This document shows positions 56,262-64,000 of a stretch of 64,000 bases of DNA, in pieces. The DNA lies in contig OX393574.1 in the NCBI GenBank assembly GCA_947652115.1, positions 155,243 to 219,242 of the forward strand, read 5' to 3'. The stretch comes from Blastomussa wellsi (taxonomy: Eukaryota > Cnidaria > Anthozoa > Scleractinia > Plerogyridae). Under the pieces are notes generated by a model. The model saw only the letters and a list, made by a program, of their open reading frames with translations, made no database searches and was not told where the DNA came from. Each line of letters starts with the position of its first letter. Position 1 is the first letter of the stretch. Position numbers and translations under genes: made by a program.

Positions 56262-58099
56262 GTATAACAATATCATTTGGTTTTATCAACTGGGTTGATA
56301 ATGTCAATTGGCCACCGTAAAAAGATTCAAGAGCTGTCGTTTCGAGCGTTAGCCCTTCGTCGGAGCGAATCAAGGAATTGTGCGTCGTGTGTTTTTATAT
56401 ACAGAAAGATGGAGCTTCGCTATTGGCTGGTGCCTGGTAACGTGAAAACTTCGGAATAAATTAGTTGAATGAAAAGCGTTACCGTGAGGATTAAGAGTGC
56501 CGATTTCAAAAATAAAGTTTTGTTATAGAGTTTTACGGCTTTCTGTGTTTCCTTGGTGAAGGGAAAGGCCGCAGACTGCCATATGTTGCTTAGAATGATT
56601 TGGGAGATTGAAGTGTCTCGCGACCGGTTTCGATGCATTTCTGTCGTCTTTCTCTACGTCACGAAGGTGTTCTCGGAATCGGTCGCCAAGTCGTCTCCCT
56701 GTTTCGCCGATGTATAACTTTTTGCAAAGAGTGCAAGTTATACAGTAGATGGCATTGGCTGAGGTACAGGTGAAATGATCAGTGATTTTGATAGATCGCC
56801 TGGGTCCCGATATTTTGTCAACGTTGTGAATGAGGGCATGCATATGTTTTGCATCGTGCCCGAGCGCATTTCAAAGTTCCGGGTTCATCACTAGTTTGGA
56901 ATGCACTTCTGACTAAAAAGTTACCTATGTTTTTTGTCGCGTTTAAATGAAATTCATGGAGGTTGCGAAAAGATTCTACCAGTGTCGGGATCATTTTGAA
57001 GTAATTTAAAGTTTTTGAGAATGATGGGTTTAACTGCGTGGTTGTGAGGGTGAAATGTGAGGGTGAATGGAATTCTATCGTTATTTTCTCTCTGTGACGT
57101 TTGTAGTGCCGACTGTCGATCAATTTGCTGGGCGCGATGATGGCCCGCCTGAACAACAGAAGCAGGATAGCCGCGTTTGTCGAAGAAATTGCACATTTCC
57201 TCTGATTTTAAGGAAAAATCAGAGTCGTCACTACAAAGACGGCGAAGTCTAAGAAACTGAGAATAAGGAATGGAATTCTTGACATGTGATGGATGTGAGG
57301 ATGAATACAACAAATAGCTATGAGAATCTGTAGGTTTGTAGTACACACTGGTGCATAAACTGTTGCCTTCGATGGAGATAGTTTGTCTTAATAAAAATAT
57401 GCGTTGCATTTTTGTTTGTTAATATGCTAATAAATAATACATATATTCGAAAAACATAAATAGGACATTGTTGAAACGCCCAGGGGTACTCCCTACCCCT
57501 GTCCGGGGAAATGTCCTTGATATGGTATATTTTTTTATCCCTCAAATGAGTCTCTCCTACCGTGTTTATATCATAGCTGTATTTTTATATACAAAGAAAT
57601 TCTTTTAGCTTTTTGCACATTATTAAAACAAGACATCAGGTAGCTGTCAACCAAGCCTTTTTGCCTTACCTGCCCCCCACAAACAGGTGAACAAACATTT
57701 TTAACTACCCCTCCCGTCCATCATCAACCACTCCCTTCTCCCGATAAACAGTGACCACTCCCTTACATACAACTCCTAATAAAGAAATGTTTTGATTTTT
57801 TTGGCCAACTTCAGAAAAAATAACCTTTATCATTAAGATCTTGGAAGTCTTAAATGAAACTAAGTAACCTTTCACTTATTTTTAACTTATATCTGTTTTG
57901 TAGATATGGTGATATGACCCCATTTAGCATTGTTGGACGTCTTACAGGAATCATTTGTTCTCTGAGTGGCATCATGGTGGTTGCATTACCAGCTCCAGTC
58001 TTGGAAAAAAACTTTAATCGCAAGAAAGAAGAAGGGCGGCCAGATCATGTTAAGCAAAACAGCGAGCCACAGTTCAACTTCAAAATGAAGATTAAATAA
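51059..58099 (+). CDS. voltage-gated potassium channel, Shal (Kv4)-like
   Basis: Exons 51059-51245, 55097-55985 and 57904-58099 (donors G/GTAAAT and GG/GTAAGT; acceptors TTTTTTACAG and TTTTGTAG) join in frame to 423 residues. The T1 tetramerisation domain (about 38-140) has a perfect H-x5-C-x20-C-C zinc motif (His104, Cys110, Cys131, Cys132), typical of non-Shaker channels. S1 is near 178-201, S2 218-241, S3 250-268, S4 275-293 with charges at 280, 283, 286, 289, 292, S5 310-331. The selectivity filter TMTTLGYGD is split by intron 2 between Gly and Tyr, as in animal Kv4 genes. GDCCYE and RQKMW also favour Shal. It would pass K+ outward in excitable cells. S6 has PAP where PVP is usual, the Kv4 N-terminal KChIP-binding helix is absent, and the C-terminal tail is only about 27 residues, so other exons may exist. 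AATAAA occurs at 58135. Confidence 0.93.
51881..52108. repeat. 76-bp tandem repeat, three copies
   Basis: Units start at 51881, 51957 and 52033 (TTGATCCTGTTACAAATACA) and are almost identical. They lie in intron 1 of the channel gene. Confidence 0.95.
52647..52710 (-). ncRNA. hammerhead ribozyme core
   Basis: On the minus strand CTGAAGA, stem GTATG/CATAC with loop TTGAAG, then GAAAC. A long stem III loop leads to TTGTC with cleavage after position 52647. TTATAACCG occurs on both sides, as expected if two terminal-repeat units lie in tandem. It is in channel intron 1, antisense to the gene. Confidence 0.6.
53282..53766. mobile_element. MITE with GGTCTC-rich inverted ends
   Basis: The left end CCATTGATATGGTCTCGG plus TACCCGAGACAACCC is repeated inverted at right (GGGTTGTCTCGGGTA then CCAGAGACCATATAACTG). 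Inside are a C run of about 20 and further CCGAGACAACTC-like copies. It is in channel intron 1. Confidence 0.7.
54125..54237. mobile_element. hairpin MITE
   Basis: The arms TCTAACATGTCGCCGAG...GGGGAATAAAACAAAAGA and TCTTTTGTTTTATTCCCC...CTCGGCGCCATGTTAGA are inverted copies of about 40 bp. It is in channel intron 1. A similar CCGAGG/CCCC palindrome occurs at 60884-60936. Confidence 0.75.
56215..57420 (-). mobile_element. Penelope-like element, 5' truncated and frameshifted
   Basis: On the minus strand the order is the end of the reverse transcriptase (SYLLYSSSHPSHVKNSIPYS, QFLRLRRLCSDDSDFS), a linker with a Cys cluster (GTLKCARARCKTYAC), a GIY-YIG endonuclease (IYCITCTLC, KLYIGETGRRLGDRFREH, ARHFNLPNH) and a terminal repeat segment with the GCTCGAAAC hammerhead-like core at 56275-56375. 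The three coding parts lie in different frames, so the copy is dead. Such elements copy themselves by target-primed reverse transcription with the GIY-YIG nuclease. It sits antisense in channel intron 2. Confidence 0.92.
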
Positions 58100-58389
58100 A
58101 TTTGTTAATTTAAGAATGAAGGAACCAATCAACAAATAAATTAATTAATTCCTTCCTTGAAAATATAGGTCAATAATACATTCAAAAGGTCAACTGCAAC
58201 TTCAATTAGTTTAATGCTCAGGGGTGTTCCCTCCTTTTAGCAATAATATAAGGACCAAAGGGCCATAAATTAACTGCTTCCCTACTGGAGAAAGTCAGAG
58301 CCAATGTAATGAAAAAAGCAAAATAATGATAAAGAAAACAATAACTCTCATTAAGTTTGAACTCCATTGAGAATCCTTACATTAATAAT

Positions 58390-59450
58390 TGATTTATATT
58401 AATGACATTCCTAAATCCTCTAATAAATTGAAATTAAGTCTCTTTGCTGATGATACTACTCTCCTTGCTCACAAAAATATGCAATGGCTTGAACAAGTTG
58501 TTTATGCTGAATTTTGTGAAACCTCTTAATGGCTAAATGTTAACAAGTTAAGTCTGAATGTTCAGAAATCAAATTATGTTATTTTTCATCCCTACCAGAA
58601 AAAAGTTAATAAGGAAATTATTATCAAAATGTATGATACTAGTGCAAATAGGTATTGTCCTCTCAAACATTTAGATTTTGTAAAATGCTTGGGAATCTTC
58701 ATTAATAGCAACCTAAAGTGCATGGAAGCAGCATATTGACTTTGTTTCTATGAAATTTAGTAGAACTATTGGGATTTTAGCTAAATAAAGACACTTTGGC
58801 CTGCTTGAAGCACTCTTAATGGTTTATCGCTCACTTATATTACCATACTTATCCTACGGCATATGTGTATGGGTTAGGGTTAGGGTTAGGGTTTAGTGTA
58901 GCAAAATCTTACTTTAACAAGCTCCAGAGTTCTACTTTAAAAAACATGCCATTCAACTGATTTATTTTACCCCGGGTAAAGCTAACACTGTCCCCTTTTT
59001 CATTGAATATAATATCTTAACTGTGAGGATGATCTATTTTGATACACTAAAAACTTTGATGCATGATATTTGGAAATGACAAGCCCCCTTGCCTCTTGAA
59101 GCTCTTTTCACTAGGTCAAATGAAATGCATGGGTACAATAATTAAAAAATACAGTCAAAGGTAATTATTATCAGAGGGTAGCCAAGTTGGATATTTTCAA
59201 GCATTAATTTTTGGAAACTGGAGCAATAATATGGAACAAAATTCCTTGCGACTGGCAAGATGAGTCTAAGTCAATTTTTATGAAAAAATAGCGGATTTTT
59301 GTTTCAAGCTCTCTCTGGTAGGGATGACTATGTTGAAGTCGACACTCTAACTCAAATCCTTAAATCCTGTAACTGACTTACTAATCATGTTTCCGCTGAT
59401 TCTACTTTTAAGCAATTTAGTGTTGAATGTATTCTCTTTCCCTAATAACA
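58390..59450 (+). pseudogene. CR1/jockey-like LINE reverse-transcriptase relic
   Basis: Readable pieces in order: LYINDIPKSSNKLKLSLF, ADDTTLLAH (catalytic Asp pair kept), WLNVNKLSLNVQKSNYVIF, DFVKCLGIFINSNLK, GLLEALLMVYRSL and LPYLSYGICVWG, with stops and frameshifts between. It is 5' truncated. A TTAGGG run interrupts it after CVWG. Confidence 0.8.
58871..58893 (+). repeat. short interstitial telomeric repeat
   Basis: GGG followed by three TTAGGG units and a TT. It lies within the LINE relic, between the CVWG and SYFNKLQ blocks that are normally close together. Confidence 0.85.
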
Positions 59451-59459
59451 AAATTTTAC

Positions 59460-61390
59460 TTTGTTTGACTTCTTAGTAATTAATGTTAAACATATTCTTT
59501 TATTCTTTAGTTATAAATTTTTATTTCATGTTTTCTTTTCATTTCCACTTCACCTCCCTGCTCCCTTTATTTATTTATTTGTTTATTTCTCTTCATTCAC
59601 TTGTTTCAACTAATTTTTAGAAAAAGATTTCACAATAAAAATCAACGTTAAAAATGACGTTTTAACCATTCAACCGTCATTTTCAAGTTGAAAGGTAAAA
59701 TTTAGCTTGCGCTTAAATACATACAATTGATTAGGAGAATGCTAATGAGATACAGGCTAAAAACTAAAATATTTACATAGAAACAATATGTACAAGAAAA
59801 TTGAATAATAAAAAAGAAAATGCTGAAGCAGTAAAAACTATATTAAAAGTGAAAGAATTAAATAAAATAAATAAATTAAATAAATACCTTTCTGTGAATC
59901 GAGTCACTCTGTTCAGTTTTGGTTTCAGTTTACAATTTTTCTTGCCTAAAAATAGCAAAACCTTGGTGTTCCATTTGAAACCCCATGCTTTCTACTACCT
60001 AATGCTGGAGGTTGCACATAGGTCTGAGGGTTAAAAAGTTAATGCACCTCTTAATGTAAAACCAGGGGGAGGTGGGGCATAGATGTGGGGTTTGATAGTA
60101 GTAGTTGTACCATAGTGGGGACTTTTTACCGCTTTAATTTGAACTTTCTAGCAATATATCACTGACTTTCTTGACCATCAGAAAATCATAACTAAGCTTA
60201 ATTGCCCAGTACTCCGCCTATACCAGGCCTCCTCCACTCCCAGCCGCTCCACCCCAACCCAGCTTACACGTAACATCGATGGTGCATAAATATGAATAAC
60301 ATTTCCAGAGCCAATATTTGTTTAAACGCACAAAAGACATTCCGGCTATACCTTATTTTTTCTAACGAAACATTTAACATAAAGACAAGCCTGTATGCAT
60401 CACGATGCTAGCCATGACTTTATCTCAATATTTGGAGTTTTCGTTCTTTCAGCAACAATGCAAAGTAACAGCTATAAAAAATAGAAGATATTCATCAATC
60501 CTTTACAAACCTTTCAATTGAAATGCAAGTCAGCAAAGCTCTTCCGTTTAAAGATATCCTTTGTCTAAAAATCCTTGAAGTTATTACCTCCCAGCGTAAT
60601 TCCTGAAGCCCTGCAGTAATATAACAACGATAACAATAAAAACTTATAAAAGTCCTTAAATTAGCAAGTAGCGCCTCATGAAGTTCACATACCATTTATA
60701 TTACCATGTCTTTGCTATCTTGAATATCGCTGCGTCAGAAAGCTCCCGATTTCCGCCACTTTTCCTTTCTTCCTGGTTCTTCCGGGTAAAATTTCCCGCG
60801 CAGGCGGCGCAGGCTCCGGCTAAGCGTTTATCCACAAGGGTAGTGTGGGGAACGCCATGTGCCTTAAACACTAGTCATCAACACGAGGCTCCGGGGTATA
60901 AATCATAGTTTGTGGGATTTATTCCCCGGCGCCTCGCAGTGAGATGTCTTTCATCCTCTTGTTACACATGTTTATGACGTCAAAGCCGTGATCATGCGAT
61001 TACATAATCGGGAACACCACGGGCACTATTTTGACCCCAAATAAAACTCGTTAAAGGAGCTACCTCACGATATTTTGAGTTATTTCTTCGACGACCTAAA
61101 TTTAATTACCCTTGAAATTTAACAACCTAGAAATAATAGTTGCTAAGGAAGAGAAACACCAAAGAAGCGACACTAAACCAAAAAGGAACAAGGATAGCTG
61201 AGGATGGAGATTATAAAGTTGGATTGGAAATAACAAGTTTGAATAATTCAGGCAATCCCGTTCCTTGGACCCTCCGCGAGGTGCCCTGGTACTCGCTGCA
61301 AAAAATTTGCAGGAATCCTGATGATTGTCGCTTTTTCAAATCGTGTTCGAGGTGGAGCATGGGTTCCATTTCTTGTTACAAATAGACCTT
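59460..61390. other. no gene seen; small repeats
   Basis: At 59650-59690 (minus) a degenerate hammerhead-like arrangement (GACGGTTGAATGGTTAAAAC) may be another Penelope relic. 60884-60936 is a CGAGG...CCGGGG palindrome. 61157-61205 repeats GACACTAAACCA and GGAACAAGGAT found at 19578-19620. Confidence 0.45.
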
Positions 61391-61395
61391 TTTCA

Positions 61396-61553
61396 TAATG
61401 GCGGACGATTTTAATTATTCTTTTGTATATGTGTTAATTAGCCCTACTAACCTCACTTTAACGAAAAAATTCTATTGAATTTTGCACATGCTGACGAGGC
61501 TAGTAGGGCTCATTATCATAAGAATAAAAGAATAATTTGTCGGGCGCCATTAT
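61396..61553. mobile_element. 158-bp foldback MITE
   Basis: The inverted ends ATAATGGCGGACGATTTTAA and ATAATGGCGCCCGACAAATT (complement of right end) share further blocks TTATTCTTTT and AGCCCTACTA, about 57 bp in all. Confidence 0.8.
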
Positions 61554-62378
61554 CCTCGTCCCAGGGCCATCAGCGTTGGTCCACCACGGGGATTTTCCTG
61601 GGGACAGCTCTTCTTTTCTCTAAGCCGGCGGGGCCTTGGCACGACCAACGACAGGACAAGAAAAGGGCAATGGGGACGAGAATGAACGACAAGCGACCTA
61701 TAAATGTTCTTTTATTCACAGAAAGGGGGGGCGGGGGGGGGGGGGACTGCGTAACCAATGCTTTCTCATTTAAAAATAGGGCCCGATGGGTCCATGAGTT
61801 CTGCTGGTAAACTGTAACTTGTGCAAGTTACTGATAAATAAGCGTTTATTAATTGAAGCTATGTATAATTAGAAATAAAGAGCGCTTTCACGTAAGAATG
61901 CAGAACCCTGAGAACCGATTTACAGTCAATTCGAACTGAACAGTGATTGGTGAAACGCATTCTGAAACCCATGGTAGACAACTTGTAAGGGCCAGGCGCG
62001 AAAGACTATCAACAATCATTGCATAAAATCACACTTTTATGTTCTAAAATCACGCAAGCTAAGAATATAGACAACACTTTAATCTTGCAATACAAGAACG
62101 AAAGAAATACTCGCAAACCCTTAAATGAAGAATACAAACATAGATAAAGTGAGAATTATGTACATTTGGTGCACTGCCACGCGACTTTACCTACTGAAAC
62201 TGCTCAATAATCAAGAAACCTGGTAAAACGCCGCTTAATCATCTAATAACTTAAACATTTGGCATTTTCAAACCTCCAAGGAAAATTATGTTCAGCAACT
62301 TAAGCTAGATTCACAAAAAGTCGTACAAAACGTATCTAGTATCTATTTTCATAGGGGTGGCAAGTAATCTTTGTATTT
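61554..62378. other. no gene; poly-G at 61726-61745
   Basis: A G run, otherwise plain sequence that would be 3' flank of the dynein gene. Confidence 0.5.
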
Positions 62379-63477
62379 CTATTCATTCAGTTGACACAAG
62401 AGAGCCGTCCCCTTCTCAATCCAGAAGTCTGAAGGAAGGTCGGTAGGAAGATACACAGCCACAACAAAGTTAGTAGAGTGACCTGAAATGTAAAAGCGTT
62501 TTTGTTTTATTCTTTTAGTAGCAAAATCATATGAAAACAGGTCTCACTTTTAATTGAGTTCCCACCTGTAGTGGATAGCACACCGGCACGAGCAGACGTT
62601 TTGTATAGCGGGCTTGCGTACAGGGTGGGATCTGGAGTGTAGTTCATCCGGGGCTCCATGTGCAAGATAGGGCAAGGCTTAAAGAAACAAAACGAATTTT
62701 AGAATAAAATGTGAGAAAATTTGACGAAATCGCATAGTGACTTGTAAAGTTTAATTGCCCACATTCCAATTGTTTCCTTTGTCCAGTAGACCAACTGGGT
62801 ACAGGGATGGCGCAGTGGTGTTTGCCGAAAACCAACATTTCCAAAATTCCAATTCGATCTGGATTATTACAGGGCCCCCGTCGATACCAGTCCTGTGCCT
62901 AAAGGGGTCACCCTGTCTAAATATCAATTATTACAATACAATGCAATACAATACTTTATTCAAGAGATAAAAAAGAAAGAAAATTAAAACACCTCTTGAA
63001 AGGACAAATCGTGAGGTCGGCCTTACATGGTTTACCGGCATTTAATGACCGCGTGACATATGGCATATCCTCTATAAACCCAGGACAACATTTTGTTGAA
63101 GTTGTTACACAAAGTTGAGCTACACGAATACTAAAATACAATAACATAGCTCAAGAGTGAAAGGCACACGCCAAATAAAGATTATCGATAGAGAATGTTT
63201 ACCGGGTTCATTTCGCCATCAAGAGCATCTCCCAGCATCATTTTCTCATCATTCCAGCGAGCGGCATCTATAAATAAACCGTGTACCAGTACTCCATCCT
63301 CAGGCGACTCTATCTCCTCATCCATTGACAGAGAGTCATCTGGACCGAGTTTAGCGCGCGACTCGCTTACTTCCTCTTGGTTGCGGTAGTGAGGCAGAAC
63401 GTTAAAGCGGAAAGACAGCTGGTCAATAGGGAGGTTGTACTTACGGGCGTGATTCTGCAGCGTGCCGGTCAGAAAAC
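62379..63477 (-). CDS. axonemal dynein heavy chain, last three exons
   Basis: Minus-strand exons 63477-63203 (acceptor GGAATCTTGCTAG, donor CCG/GTAAAC), 62677-62566 (acceptor TTTCTTTAAG, donor ACAG/GTGGG) and 62482-62379 (acceptor TTTACATTTCAG) join in phase 1-0-1 and end in TAG. They encode the C-terminal domain of an axonemal dynein heavy chain: [49 protein letters not shown], then [33 protein letters not shown] and LLCQLNE. This is the motor subunit of ciliary arms; the exact paralogue is not settled. Only about 163 of some 4000 residues are here. The rest lies beyond the right edge, since no upstream exon is visible at 63478-64000. The second-last intron holds SINE and LINE tails. Confidence 0.93.
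62798..62945 (+). repeat. composite SINE: tRNA head plus L2-like tail
   Basis: An A-box-like GGGATGGCGCAGTGGTG head is followed by CAATTCGATCTGG (weak B box). It continues into GGGCCCCCGTCGATACC and AAAGGGGTCACCCTGTC, which match the LINE-type terminal module at 13625-13680, and ends in an AATAC repeat. It lies in an intron of the dynein gene, antisense. Confidence 0.6.
62946..63165 (-). repeat. LINE 3' end fragment
   Basis: The minus strand ends TCTTGAATAAAGTATTGTATT, the same terminus as at 48098-48120. Upstream sequence is non-coding with remnants of frame. It stands tail-to-tail with the composite SINE. Confidence 0.6.
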
Positions 63478-64000
63478 CTAGCAAGATTCCAAATACAATC
63501 AACTTACTGTCTTTATTAAAATAATGGTACAGTATGAAGCGCACAGTTAGAAAAGCAAGCAGTTGGGAAATTACCTCGGTTTATATTCAACTTACTTTCA
63601 CAGCACGCATTTATTGATGCTAGCATACAAGGGCTACTAAACGTGATCGCTGTGAAATAACACCAGTATTGACCAGTAGCTACGTAATGTGACATACGCT
63701 GGTAGATCCAGATCGATGGTCTCAGTAAACTGTCGTGTTGAATACGGTTGTTCAAAGGGTGGATAACGCTGCCCACTGCATAAAAACTATCCAATGGATA
63801 GTCTAGTTTGTTTTGCCAACACTTATCCAATAGATAGTGATTTATCCATTGCGCCATTGCCCCGTTTCCACCCTAAGATCAACCGGGGCCTAATTGTAAT
63901 GTAAGAATAGACAAGACATGCATGTCAGCCAAGGTTTGCCAAACAGTGACTAGTTCCACAGTGTACACTATAGGGAACACACATCGATGTCTTGGGTTTT
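63478..64000. other. intron of the dynein gene; no exon seen
   Basis: It contains a short palindromic repeat around TATCCAATGGATAGT (63787-63845), in several direct and inverted versions. No conserved dynein exon is present. Confidence 0.5.

Overview
The window looks like animal nuclear DNA: AT-rich, with introns, mostly non-coding and loaded with transposon debris. A stony coral or another anthozoan is my best guess. Supporting points are the TTAGGG telomere-type repeats, a Shal-type potassium channel, axonemal dynein genes, Penelope-like elements carrying hammerhead-ribozyme cores, YR (DIRS-like) gag and recombinase relics, and many short palindromic MITEs. The taxon is an inference, and no rRNA or canonical tRNA gene was seen.

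Layout. 1-7.4 kb: repeats only (tRNA-derived SINEs, a hammerhead core, a 67-bp satellite). 7.4-11.3 kb: an inverted telomere-repeat block, then two adjacent plus-strand ORFs, a tyrosine recombinase-like protein with all five expected catalytic positions and a small CCHC-knuckle protein, followed by a diverged 3' direct repeat. 11.3-16.6 kb: gap of 200 N, LINE 3' end and MITEs. 16.6-25.9 kb: a minus-strand gene for a periplasmic-binding-protein/glutamate-receptor-like membrane protein, part of which (1757 bp) is duplicated 6.9 kb away at about 99% identity with no indels. 25.9-29.05 kb: two head-to-tail copies of a small mobile element bounded by repeats A and B; the second carries a frameshifted tyrosine recombinase. 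31.8-35.05 kb: an almost intact LINE with 14-bp target-site duplications and one nonsense codon. 36.7-37.3 kb: a Tctex1 dynein light chain with an in-frame TAG inside the domain. 39.2-40.5 kb: a YR-retroelement gag relic broken by a Penelope end. 41-50 kb: LINE relics, nested TIR elements and a minisatellite. 51.06-58.10 kb: a three-exon Shal (Kv4)-like channel whose introns contain a hammerhead, MITEs and a decayed Penelope element. 58.4-59.5 kb: a LINE RT relic interrupted by a telomeric repeat. 62.38-63.48 kb: the last three exons of an axonemal dynein heavy chain, on the minus strand.

The host genes recognised with most confidence are the Kv channel and the dynein heavy chain. The Tctex1 gene is recognisable but may be dead. 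The parts that look least described are the two-ORF recombinase module at 7.8-10.7 kb and the tandem recombinase-bearing A/B element at 25.9-29.05 kb. Both are candidate YR-based mobile systems without a reverse transcriptase in reach.
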